Source: Bacteroidales bacterium
GTDB taxonomy: Bacteria; Bacteroidota; Bacteroidia; Bacteroidales; Paludibacteraceae
Direction: 5' to 3'
Assembly: GCA_012837935.1 (NCBI GenBank)
Contig: DUQG01000014.1
Location: 1-64,000 of the forward strand
Length of the DNA: 64,000 nucleotides
The notes under the pieces are model-generated. The model saw nothing but the letters and a program-made list of their open reading frames with translations. It had not been told where the DNA came from and searched no databases. This document shows positions 56,447 to 64,000 of this stretch, one piece after another (position 1 is the stretch's first letter; every line of letters begins with the position of its first letter). Both the position numbers and the translations under genes were made by a program.

Positions 56447-56485
56447 AAAATGCGTGAATGATTTTCGTTCACGCATTTTCTTTAT
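56447..56485 (+). terminator. Rho-independent terminator of manA
   Basis: AAAATGCGTGAA and TTCACGCATTTT form a 12-bp stem with a 9-nt loop, followed by CTTTATT. Confidence 0.85.
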
Positions 56486-56499
56486 TCGTTAAATTGAAG

Positions 56500-56507
56500 T
56501 ACTTTTG
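56500..56507 (+). promoter_or_regulatory. -7 promoter box for rlmB
   Basis: TACTTTTG fits TAnnTTTG and follows the manA terminator. The leader to the rlmB ATG at 56740 would be ~228 nt and would contain the whole family B repeat. Confidence 0.5.
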
Positions 56508-56542
56508 TGGGGTAGCTGATTGGATAGTTTAACAGCATTATC

Positions 56543-56672
56543 AATTGCCACGCCATTTATGGCGTGGATAATTGATTAGCAATAAATGGACTTTAGTCCA
56601 ATCTTAACTAAATTTCGGCTAAAGCCTTGTAATTTAAAATCATTAATTCACGGCTTAAAAGCCGTGGCAATT
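56543..56672 (+). repeat. Family B hairpin-cluster repeat, copy 2
   Basis: Ends are AATTGCCACG and CGTGGCAATT; stems are CCACGCCATTTATGGCGTGG, TGGACTTTAGTCCA, the loop partner TTCGGCTAAAGCC, and CACGGCTTAAAAGCCGTG. It lies between the rlmB promoter box and the gene. Confidence 0.85.
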
Positions 56673-56739
56673 TATTTCAAACAAAACAACAATTATCACC
56701 TACAACAACTAACAAGGCAATAAAAACATAAATAGAGAG

Positions 56740-57510
56740 ATGGAGAAGAAACAATTCAAAGTAAGACGCCGACCTGAAAAAGAGATGATTTTCGGGACAA
56801 GGGCTGTGATAGAAGCTATTGAAGCCGGTAAGGAGATTGAAAAAATACTTATTCGTCGGGATATGAGCAACGAGTTGTCGCGCTCGCTTTTCGCGGCATT
56901 GGAGGAGAGGGTAGTGCCGATTCAAAAAGTACCGCTGGAAAAACTCAACCTGCTCACTTCCAAAAACCATCAGGGAGTTATTGCCTTTATTTCGCCTGTG
57001 CAATTCCAACGTTTGGAGGATATTATTCCTTTTCTTTACGAGCAAGGAAAAACGCCTTTTATCGTGGTGCTTGACGGCGTAACGGATGTAAGAAACTTTG
57101 GAGCCATTGCACGCACTTGCGAATGTGCCGGAGTAGATGCAATTGTTGTTCCTTCGCGAGGCGGTGCTGCCATTAATGCCGATGCGGTAAAAACTTCCGC
57201 CGGAGCATTGATGAATATAGCTGTGTGTAGGGAAGAAAATCTTTGGGAAGCATTGAAGTTTCTGTCAGATAGTGGTTTGAAGTTGGTAGCAGCTACCGAA
57301 AAAGCAAAACAGAATTACACCGAAATTTCAATGAAAGAGCCGCTTGCCATCGTGATGGGTTCGGAAGAAGAAGGCATTGCACCGGAGCATTTGAAACTTT
57401 GTAATGCATTGGTGAAAATCCCAATTTTAGGAAAAATCCAATCGCTTAATGTGTCAGTTGCTGCGGGTGTGATGATATATGAGGCGGTAAGGCAGAGAAG
57501 TCAAGTTTGA
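56740..57510 (+). CDS. rlmB: 23S rRNA 2'-O-methyltransferase, RlmB/TrmH family
   Basis: The 256-residue SPOUT methyltransferase has an N-terminal L30e-like substrate domain (FGTRAVIEAIEAGKEIEKIL) and the three TrmH motifs VRNFGAIARTCE, VMGSEEEGIAPEHL and IPILGKIQSLNVSVAAGVMI. RlmB methylates the ribose of G2251 in 23S rRNA; the sequence fits this family but other TrmH targets cannot be excluded. Family B repeats flank it on both sides. Confidence 0.9.
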   Translation: MEKKQFKVRRRPEKEMIFGTRAVIEAIEAGKEIEKILIRRDMSNELSRSLFAALEERVVPIQKVPLEKLNLLTSKNHQGVIAFISPVQFQRLEDIIPFLYEQGKTPFIVVLDGVTDVRNFGAIARTCECAGVDAIVVPSRGGAAINADAVKTSAGALMNIAVCREENLWEALKFLSDSGLKLVAATEKAKQNYTEISMKEPLAIVMGSEEEGIAPEHLKLCNALVKIPILGKIQSLNVSVAAGVMIYEAVRQRSQV

Positions 57511-57522
57511 TACGATATTATC

Positions 57523-57666
57523 AATTGCCACGCCATCCCGATAGCTATCGGGAGGCGTGGATAATTAGAATAGTTCAAAATGGGCTTTAGCCCAAGCTTA
57601 AATAAATTTTGGCTAAAGCCTTATGCACTTAATTCCTTAGTCCACGGCTTAAAAGCCGTGGCAATT
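57523..57666 (+). repeat. Family B hairpin-cluster repeat, copy 3
   Basis: Same order of modules as copies 1 and 2: AATTGCCACGCC, a nested CCCGATAGCTATCGGG stem, GGGCTTTAGCCC, TTTTGGCTAAAGCC, and CCACGGCTTAAAAGCCGTGG before CAATT. It extends the reading frame of the next gene upstream by 44 codons that are not part of the protein. Confidence 0.85.
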
Positions 57667-57711
57667 TATTCTAGAAAAGGATGCGATATACATAATTATT
57701 TTCCACCTACC

Positions 57712-58383
57712 ATGCAAATACTCTACGAAGACAACCATATCATAGCAGTCAATAAAAATTCATCCGAAATTGTGCAAGGCGACAAAACCGGAGATAAACC
57801 GCTGTCTGAAATGGTGAAAGAGTATATCAAAGAGAAATACAACAAACCCGGTGCGGTTTTTCTGGGTGTTACGCATCGTTTGGACAGACCTGTGAGTGGG
57901 GTAGTGCTGTTTGCTCGAACAAGCAAGGCACTTACACGACTGAACGATATGTTTCGCAAGCAGGAAGTGAAGAAAACTTATTGGGCAATTGTACAAAACC
58001 AACCCAAAGAGCCGGAAGGTCGCTTGGTACATTACCTTGTTCGCAATCCGAAACAAAACAAATCCTACGCTTACAACACCGAACGACCGAATGCCAAAAA
58101 AGCTGTTCTTTCCTATAAATTAATTGCTATATCGGAGCGTTATTTCTTACTCGAAGTAGATTTAGAGACCGGACGCCATCATCAAATTCGCTGTCAGCTT
58201 GCCGCTATGGGTTGTCCTATTAAAGGCGATTTGAAATACGGTGCACCGCGTTCCAATCCGGGTGGAGGTATCAGTTTGCACGCTCGTTCGGTATCTTTTA
58301 TCCATCCCGTTTCCAAAGAGCAAATCGATATTATTGCACCTGTGCCGGAAGAGGAAAAACTATGGGCAGCATTTAATTATTGA
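57712..58383 (+). CDS. RluA-family pseudouridine synthase
   Basis: From ATG 57712 the protein has 223 residues. It has the catalytic motif HRLDRPVSGVVLFART (with the essential Asp), KTYWAIVQ, LLEVDLETGRHHQIRCQLA and GDLKYGA, and no S4 domain. Such enzymes convert specific uridines in rRNA or tRNA to pseudouridine; the target cannot be assigned. Being next to rlmB suggests co-expressed RNA modification genes. Confidence 0.9.
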   Translation: MQILYEDNHIIAVNKNSSEIVQGDKTGDKPLSEMVKEYIKEKYNKPGAVFLGVTHRLDRPVSGVVLFARTSKALTRLNDMFRKQEVKKTYWAIVQNQPKEPEGRLVHYLVRNPKQNKSYAYNTERPNAKKAVLSYKLIAISERYFLLEVDLETGRHHQIRCQLAAMGCPIKGDLKYGAPRSNPGGGISLHARSVSFIHPVSKEQIDIIAPVPEEEKLWAAFNY

Positions 58384-58423
58384 TGATTTCAGATTGAAGA
58401 TTTATGATTGATATAAGATAACA

Positions 58424-58458
58424 AACCGCTGAAAATCTTTTGACTTTCAGCGGTTTTT
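58424..58458 (+). terminator. Terminator of the pseudouridine synthase gene
   Basis: AACCGCTGAAA and TTTCAGCGGTT form a perfect 11-bp stem followed by TTTAG. Confidence 0.85.
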
Positions 58459-58483
58459 AGTTTTGCGATTTACTTGAATAAAA

Positions 58484-58516
58484 CAAAAGACACTGCTTTT
58501 GGCAGTATCTTTTGTT
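58484..58516 (-). terminator. Terminator of the peptide transporter gene
   Basis: ACAAAAGACACTGC and GCAGTATCTTTTGT pair with one unpaired base; on the minus strand it is followed by a T-rich run (TTTTATTCAAG). It faces the terminator of the convergent gene 26 bp away. Confidence 0.7.
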
Positions 58517-58527
58517 TTATATTTTAT

Positions 58528-60057
58528 CTATTTTGCTACTCTTTCAAGCCATTTCAGCATAGACAGCATAATTCCCATAGAAAGCAGACATGCTGCAACA
58601 AATACCATCCAAGTGCCTTGAATTGAAATATTATCGTAGAAAATAGCGCCTACGAATAACAATAGATTAGCAAATCCGGTTGCTCCTAACCAAAGTCCTT
58701 GCATCATACCTTGATATTTTGGAGGTGCTACTTTAGATACAAATGAAATACCCAGCGGACTAATAAACAACTCGGCAACGGTAAGAATAAAATAGGTACC
58801 GATAAGCAACCAAGGCGTTACTTTTTGAAGTTCGGGAAGACCACCCATAGCTGTAACTTCTGCTTTAGAAGGAAGTCCTGCTGAGCCGATAGTCATCAAG
58901 ATAAATGCTACAGAGGCAATTCCCATACCAATAGCAATTTTCTTGGGTGTAGAAGGCTCTTTGCCTCTTGCTCTGAGTGCTCCGAACACAGCCATAATCA
59001 CAGGTGTCAAGAATACCACAAAGAACGGATTAATAGATTGGAACAATTTAGCGCCTTTAAGCGTAGTAAATCCGAGATTGATGTTGATACCGCTTAAGTC
59101 AGTATAGTCTTTGGCGAAAAGTGTCAAGGTCAAACCATTTTGATGGAAAGAGAGCCAGAAGAAGAATACAACTGCAAACACAGCATATAGAGCATATAAG
59201 CGTTGTTTAATCTCCTTAACATCCATTTCTTTCACTTCTGCACCGGCTTCAACTTTTTTCTCGGAAGGATTCTCAAACTTATATTTATTGGATACATAAA
59301 TAGCCATTGAAATCAACATAGCAAAAATAGCTACCACAAATGCATAGTGAAAACCTGTTGTAAACACATTGAGATATTGATTGGCAAACTCTAACATATC
59401 AGTTCCTTGATAGCCAACTTCGCCTGCGAGTATTTGCAGGTTAGCAGCGCCTTCGGTAGTAATGGTACCGTTTAGAGCCGAGTGACAAAGGTCGGGTAGT
59501 GCGGCATTGTAGTCGAATCCGTGTCTTGTAACCCACCAATTGCGCACGGTAACAGCTGCAGCCGGAGCAAAAATGGCACCTACGTTGATAAACATATAGA
59601 ACCATTGGAAACCGGCATCACGCATAGATGAATACTTAGGATTATCGTACATTTGTCCTACAAGTGCTTGTAGATTACCTTTGAAAAGTCCGTTTCCGAA
59701 AGCAATTACTAAAAGTCCAAAGCAGGTAATACCTAAAAACAATGCGACTTTATCAGCAGGAACAGGGGTGGGTGTGGGAATAGCAATAATCAGATAACCC
59801 AATGTCATCAAAATTAAACCATAGAAAATCGTTTTTTTGAAGTCACGAGTTCTGTCGGCAATAATACCACCAACAAAAGCCAACACATAAATTGAACTGT
59901 AAAAGACAGAGTAAATTATACCTGTCGTTGTGGATGAAAATCCGTACTTTGCTTGAAGAAAGAGCACCAAAATAGCCATCATGGTGTAAAAACCAAAGCG
60001 TTCGCCCATATTGGCAAGTGCTGCCGGAATTAATCCTTTTGGATGATTTTTAAACAT
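58528..60057 (-). CDS. POT/PTR2-family peptide transporter
   Basis: The 509-residue proton-coupled oligopeptide transporter begins MFKNHPKGLIPAALANMGER, with the family's ER-F-x-FYTM region, the PTR2 signature around ASGIIADRTRDFKKTI-type positions (VGGIIADRTRDFKK) and about 12-14 transmembrane helices, including FINVGAIFAPAAAV and SPLGISFVSKVAPPKYQGMM. It imports di- and tripeptides. It is one of two adjacent paralogues. Confidence 0.93.
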   Translation of the reverse strand: MFKNHPKGLIPAALANMGERFGFYTMMAILVLFLQAKYGFSSTTTGIIYSVFYSSIYVLAFVGGIIADRTRDFKKTIFYGLILMTLGYLIIAIPTPTPVPADKVALFLGITCFGLLVIAFGNGLFKGNLQALVGQMYDNPKYSSMRDAGFQWFYMFINVGAIFAPAAAVTVRNWWVTRHGFDYNAALPDLCHSALNGTITTEGAANLQILAGEVGYQGTDMLEFANQYLNVFTTGFHYAFVVAIFAMLISMAIYVSNKYKFENPSEKKVEAGAEVKEMDVKEIKQRLYALYAVFAVVFFFWLSFHQNGLTLTLFAKDYTDLSGININLGFTTLKGAKLFQSINPFFVVFLTPVIMAVFGALRARGKEPSTPKKIAIGMGIASVAFILMTIGSAGLPSKAEVTAMGGLPELQKVTPWLLIGTYFILTVAELFISPLGISFVSKVAPPKYQGMMQGLWLGATGFANLLLFVGAIFYDNISIQGTWMVFVAACLLSMGIMLSMLKWLERVAK

Positions 60058-60190
60058 ACTTTTTAGTTTTTTATTGATAAATAATTTTTATTTCAAAAAT
60101 TGAAGTTACAAATATAATGAAATTTTGGTAATTTGATAAATAACAAGTTATAAATTTAGTCTGTAGCTAGTAGTTGTTTCGAGTTTCATA

Positions 60191-61999
60191 CTACTCAATC
60201 TTGTCTAATTTCTTAAAATTAGCAATCATCAGACCCGCCGCTGCAAACAGACAGATGGCAAACACCATCCAAAGCGTTTGCAGTGCCACTTGACCCCACA
60301 TCAAACTTCCTGTGAAAACTAGCTTGCTTCCAATTGCTGCGGTAAATATCCATCCGCCTTGCATCATTCCTTGCGTCTGCTTAGGCGAAACTTTTGACAC
60401 GTAAGATGCACCCATCGGACTGATAAGAATTTCGGCGATAGCCATTAGTAAATAGATAAAAATCAGCCATGCCGGAGCAATGCGTTGACTTTCAGGCAGA
60501 ATCATGCCGCTCATTGCATTAGGCGATGGGAGAGGTATGGAGATAATCATCAGCACTATATACGCCAAACCACCTATTATCAAACCTACGATGATTTTTC
60601 GAGTTGCCGTAAGTTTTATCCGTCTTTTTTCTAAATAAGTAAATAGTCCGATGATAATTGGTGTAAGCAGGATGATAAAGAAGGGATTAAAAGCTTGAAA
60701 AATTTCCGGCGAAATGGGATTGTAATCCTCTGCACTACTTGAAAAATAGACGCAAGCAGCAGTAAATACGGTAAAGAGAACCCCACCGATAAATCGGTAG
60801 CGAAGTGTGGAGCTGCCTTGAAATAGCAGGATAAGTCCCGCCAGCGCCAGTAAAACACAAAGTATGGTACGCAGATTAAAAAACAGCATACTGATAGGAT
60901 CAACCGATTTTGCCACATAATCTCTTGCGAAAAACGTAAAAGTAAGTCCGGTCTGATTAAAGGTCATCCAGAAAATAATGATAACCAGCAAAAGCATACT
61001 CAGTTGCAATATTTTAGGTCGCTCAATATAAGGTACAATTTGGAACAAATAAGCAATAAAAGCCACAAAAAGTCCCAGTGCTAATCCAAACTTATAATCT
61101 ACACCGCTAATAAGCTGACTTAGAATAGTTACACCTATCAGAATAGAGAGTGAAACGATAAGAATTTGTGTAGAGTTATCGTTTTTGTTACTGTCGCGTG
61201 AATTGGATTGCTTCGCAACGGCTTTTTCGCCGGAAACTTCCGGAACGGTCTGATGAAAAATTCGATAGACCACGATGGAAACCATCATAGCGAGAGCTGC
61301 AATGGCAAAGGAGAATTTATAACCTTTATTGAAAACATCCAGGTATTGTACGCAGAAATTATTTAGACTTGTAAAATTATTGCTGTCAAGGGTTACTTTT
61401 TTAGCTAATCCGAGCAATTGTGTATTGTCATGCAGTGAACTGTTTAGAAATTGATGAGCCAAAGCCGGAATACTGGCATCGTGTAGAAAACCATTTACAT
61501 GTAGCCACCAATCTCTTACATTGATAGCAATAAAAGGCGCCAAAAATGCTCCGATATTAATTCCCATATAGAAAATCATAAAGGCTGCATTTCGGTAGTT
61601 GCTATATTTCTCGTCGTTGTAAAGATGACCGAGAACTACTTGCACATTGCCTTTGAAAAGCCCGCTGCCTAGTGAAACGATAAGCAGTGCAAAGATAGAA
61701 CCGTAGAGCGAAAGGCTTGGGATGGCAAGGAGAATATAGCCTGCTACCATCATCACTTGTCCGATAAAAACAATGATTTTGTATTTTCGAGTAGCGTCTG
61801 CTATCATTCCACCAAAGAAAAGTGAGCCGTAAACAGCAAAAAAGAACCAACTGAAATATTCACCGGCTTGTTGCTCGCTAAGTCCGAATTTGGCTTGTAA
61901 AAACAGCACCAAAATAGCCAGCATGGTGTAAAATCCAAACCGCTCGGCAAGATTGGTAAAAAATAGAGTAACAAGACCTTTTGGGTGATTTTTAAGCAT
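60191..61999 (-). CDS. POT/PTR2-family peptide transporter, second paralogue
   Basis: Starting at ATG 61999 (MLKNHPKGLVTLFFTNLAER) the protein has 602 residues and the same landmarks as its neighbour (FGGMIADATRKYK, GINIGAFLAPFIA, SPMGASYVSKVSPKQTQGMM). It is ~90 residues longer; the extra length lies mainly in the middle, with a polar linker (KAVAKQSNSRDSNKNDNST) and additional hydrophobic segments. The 133 bp between the two genes are AT-rich, with no clear hairpin. The pair looks like an old tandem duplication that has diverged. Confidence 0.92.
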   Translation of the reverse strand: MLKNHPKGLVTLFFTNLAERFGFYTMLAILVLFLQAKFGLSEQQAGEYFSWFFFAVYGSLFFGGMIADATRKYKIIVFIGQVMMVAGYILLAIPSLSLYGSIFALLIVSLGSGLFKGNVQVVLGHLYNDEKYSNYRNAAFMIFYMGINIGAFLAPFIAINVRDWWLHVNGFLHDASIPALAHQFLNSSLHDNTQLLGLAKKVTLDSNNFTSLNNFCVQYLDVFNKGYKFSFAIAALAMMVSIVVYRIFHQTVPEVSGEKAVAKQSNSRDSNKNDNSTQILIVSLSILIGVTILSQLISGVDYKFGLALGLFVAFIAYLFQIVPYIERPKILQLSMLLLVIIIFWMTFNQTGLTFTFFARDYVAKSVDPISMLFFNLRTILCVLLALAGLILLFQGSSTLRYRFIGGVLFTVFTAACVYFSSSAEDYNPISPEIFQAFNPFFIILLTPIIIGLFTYLEKRRIKLTATRKIIVGLIIGGLAYIVLMIISIPLPSPNAMSGMILPESQRIAPAWLIFIYLLMAIAEILISPMGASYVSKVSPKQTQGMMQGGWIFTAAIGSKLVFTGSLMWGQVALQTLWMVFAICLFAAAGLMIANFKKLDKIE

Positions 62000-62176
62000 A
62001 TTGCTTTTTTGTTTTACTGCGTTATTTTCTAAGAATTGATGCAAAATTAAGAATTATCCTTTAATAAATAAAAACATCAGTCAGCTAATTTTTTGAAAGC
62101 GATAAAACAGATTACCGAAAAATAGAAAACTTTTCTAAATGCTTGAAAAAATCTTTTATGTTTTAAGCTGTTTTTG

Positions 62177-62184
62177 TAACTTTG
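62177..62184 (+). promoter_or_regulatory. -7 promoter box for the DUF1735-like lipoprotein
   Basis: TAACTTTG, 45 bp before ATG 62230, fits TAnnTTTG; CTGTTTTTG just upstream is AT-rich. Confidence 0.55.
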
Positions 62185-62229
62185 TGGAGAAATAAAATGT
62201 AAATAATATCGGTTTTGAAATAATAGTTT

Positions 62230-63348
62230 ATGAAAAAGATTAAATTAATTATGTTATTAGCAGTAATATCTTTCAATAGTTGTATTACTACTAATGAAGA
62301 TGTAAAAAAAGACATGTTCGAAGGCGATACTGAGCAAAATAAAAATGTGGTTTATTTGTTAAGTGACGACAATGACGAGTTTAATATGTACAACCGTGCA
62401 ATTGTTAATTTGAACAATGATGTGGATACACTATTTATAACTGTAAGAATAAAAGGTAGTGTTGGTGTCCCTAAAGATATTTCGGTAGAGTTAACTCCTT
62501 ACTTTGTTCGCGAGAGAGTAAATTCAGCAAACAATGAATCTTTGGATAAAGAAAGTCTGTTCTATCAATACAACAAATCCAAATTTGATGATGATTATGA
62601 GAATTGGGCTAATTTTTTACCGGAAGCGAACTATTCCTTCCTTCCAGAAAACATAATAGAAGGTAGTACACCGGGAACTATAAGGCTTAAAGCTACCATT
62701 AAACAAGGTAAAGTAAATACGACTATTCCCGTACTTATAAAAGATTTGCATACTTTGTCGCCTGACTCACTCTACTTTTTAGAATATAAGATTACTAAAG
62801 TTAATGATGCTCTGGTAGATACAAACAAGAAAAATGTGTTAATTCCAATTTGTTGGAAAAATGCTTGGTCAAGCTCCAGAGAACCAATAATCTATGATAT
62901 GATTGGGAAACAACATGATTGGAGAGTAGGAGATGAAATGCCGCTTGTCGGATCTTCACGTTGGATTACGGGTGCCCCGACACTTTATCCAATAGGTAAG
63001 AATGAAATTAGAATAGGAGCCGGTATTGAAATGGATCAAATAAACTGGGATAAAAAAACTAAGCGTCAGCTGATTGATGCGAATAGTATTGTGCTAATTA
63101 TAGATAAAGACAATCAGATAGACTTCAGACCCTATAAAGATATTGAAGTTGAGAAAGTTTTACCCGGAGATATATTTTACGATGAAAATCACACCAATCG
63201 CTACTTTACTGAAAAAATCATAACTACTTCCGGTTTTACTAAGTATTTTAAAACATTTACATTGCACTATAGATATAGAAATTACAAAATGTCAGATGAT
63301 GTTTATAGGTATTGTAAACTAACTTTGCGTTACGAGTATGAGCCCTGA
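62230..63348 (+). CDS. DUF1735/BT_3987-like lipoprotein
   Basis: This 372-residue lipoprotein (MKKIKLIMLLAVISFNSCIT, Cys18) has an N-terminal beta-domain of the DUF1735 pattern (NMYNRAIVNLNNDVDTLFIT, VRIKGSVGVPKDISVELTPY) and a C-terminal domain (GAPTLYPIGKNEIRIGAGIE, LHYRYRNYKMSDDVYRYCKL). Such proteins are surface lipoproteins, often in polysaccharide-utilisation loci, but no SusC/SusD genes are in view. Homology is judged from pattern only. Confidence 0.65.
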   Translation: MKKIKLIMLLAVISFNSCITTNEDVKKDMFEGDTEQNKNVVYLLSDDNDEFNMYNRAIVNLNNDVDTLFITVRIKGSVGVPKDISVELTPYFVRERVNSANNESLDKESLFYQYNKSKFDDDYENWANFLPEANYSFLPENIIEGSTPGTIRLKATIKQGKVNTTIPVLIKDLHTLSPDSLYFLEYKITKVNDALVDTNKKNVLIPICWKNAWSSSREPIIYDMIGKQHDWRVGDEMPLVGSSRWITGAPTLYPIGKNEIRIGAGIEMDQINWDKKTKRQLIDANSIVLIIDKDNQIDFRPYKDIEVEKVLPGDIFYDENHTNRYFTEKIITTSGFTKYFKTFTLHYRYRNYKMSDDVYRYCKLTLRYEYEP

Positions 63349-63715
63349 GTTTAATAAATAGACTTTGTGTCCAAAAAATAATTTATCTTGAAAATGTAGA
63401 TAAATATGGTTATCCGCAATGCTTTCTATAATAAATTCTTGTAAAACAAGCGAACAAGTTCGAGTGGGCACGACTTAAAAGTCCCCGAAAGTAATCGGGA
63501 CAAGCAGTGGTAACTGAAAAAAGTATTAGTACGCGGATAATCATTAAAAAAAAGAATTTATCCCTTTAAACCATTGTTTTTTAGTTGTGTCTAAATTTAA
63601 ATTATACTTATTGCATAGTACTTTATAATGTAAAATAGTATAAATAATCTTATTTAAATAGCATTAAAACCAAAAAAAACGTATATTTGTAAGAAATTTC
63701 AAAAACACTAACACT
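63349..63715. repeat. Intergenic gap before the truncated secreted protein
   Basis: No gene is visible. A weak hairpin stretch at 63470-63510 (ACTTAAAAGT, CCCGAAAGTAATCGGG) is a relative of other intergenic stems. TATATTTG at 63682-63689, 26 bp before ATG 63716, is the likely -7 promoter box. Confidence 0.55.
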
Positions 63716-64000
63716 ATGATTATCAACATTAAAAAAACTCTTATTTGCTCTGTTCTTATGCTTATGATAGCAGGATTTGCTCAAGCGCAGTCCTTCTATC
63801 TGTTCGATAAAAGCGGCACTAAGACTTCTTATTCAATTGAGGAGACTCGTTCTTTAAGTTTCGTCAATTCATCTTTGACTATCAAAATGAATTCCGGCGA
63901 AGTTTATTCCATTCCGTTTGCTGATTTATGGAAAATGACATTTAAAAATTTTACAAATGTTCAGAAAAATGAAATCACAAACTCTGTTACCGTTTTCCCT
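63716..64000 (+). CDS. Secreted protein cut by window end, probably a type IX secretion cargo
   Basis: Ninety-five codons from ATG 63716 remain open at the window edge. A signal peptide (KTLICSVLMLMIAGFAQAQS) is followed by a short domain (FYLFDKSGTKTSYSIEETRS, then LWKMTFKNF) and, at the very end, NSVTVFP, which matches the start of a type IX secretion sorting tail (xxVxVYPNP). The protein would then be small, about 170 residues. The sorting-tail call depends on seven residues, so it is tentative. Confidence 0.6.
   Translation, partial: MIINIKKTLICSVLMLMIAGFAQAQSFYLFDKSGTKTSYSIEETRSLSFVNSSLTIKMNSGEVYSIPFADLWKMTFKNFTNVQKNEITNSVTVFP

Overview
The window looks like chromosomal DNA of a member of the Bacteroidota, most likely the Bacteroidales. 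Three things support this: the -7 promoter box TAnnTTTG (usually TATCTTTG) stands before many genes while Shine-Dalgarno sequences are not obvious; the gene content is typical of the phylum (a Bat aerotolerance operon, an eukaryote/archaea-like prolyl-tRNA synthetase, a TPR protein paired with an outer-membrane barrel, dipeptidyl-peptidase III, an NfnAB-type oxidoreductase pair, a DUF1735/BT_3987-like lipoprotein); and the gene cut by the right edge appears to enter a type IX secretion sorting tail. The DNA is AT-rich by eye. I found no rRNA, tRNA or CRISPR array.

Layout. 1-4.0 kb is a small accessory island: a DUF262/DUF1524 (GmrSD-like) nuclease, a HEPN/nucleotidyltransferase pair, an orphan lipoprotein and the stump of an IS110-type transposase. 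3.9-10.3 kb has uvrA, then a run of a small membrane protein, a polysaccharide-deacetylase-like protein, a glycosyltransferase, a membrane-anchored barnase and its barstar. proS follows. 11.94-15.89 kb is an element-like insertion (11-bp terminal inverted repeats, 8-bp flanking direct repeat) holding a transposase remnant and an outer-membrane receptor gene broken by one in-frame TGA. 15.9-20.9 kb has a helix-hairpin-helix protein, a GNAT, UPF0316, a RecD-like helicase and a peroxiredoxin with a tandemly duplicated promoter. 21.5-30.7 kb has DPP III, an NlpE-like lipoprotein, the NfnAB-like pair, PBP1A and enolase. 31-43 kb has the barrel/TPR pair, Nudix, SixA, a UPF0104 flippase-like protein overlapping a glycosyltransferase broken by one in-frame TAG, a TPR protein, aroE and rsmE. 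43.6-53.2 kb is the complete moxR-DUF58-bat operon. 53.3-55.3 kb is a tight, AT-rich three-gene cassette (triple zinc-knuckle protein, two-helix membrane protein, uracil-DNA-glycosylase-like protein) that I rate the best candidate for an undescribed system. manA, rlmB, an RluA-type pseudouridine synthase, two POT peptide transporters, a lipoprotein and the truncated secreted protein complete the window.

The most unusual aspect is the intergenic DNA. At least six families of multi-hairpin repeats (called A, B, C, D, E and G here) and several classes of degenerate short-period microrepeats fill most long gaps. Some have perfect terminal inverted repeats (20 bp in family C). Some lie between a promoter and its gene. 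Several extend open reading frames upstream of the true start codons, so I have moved many starts downstream. No enzyme that could mobilise these repeats is encoded in the window.
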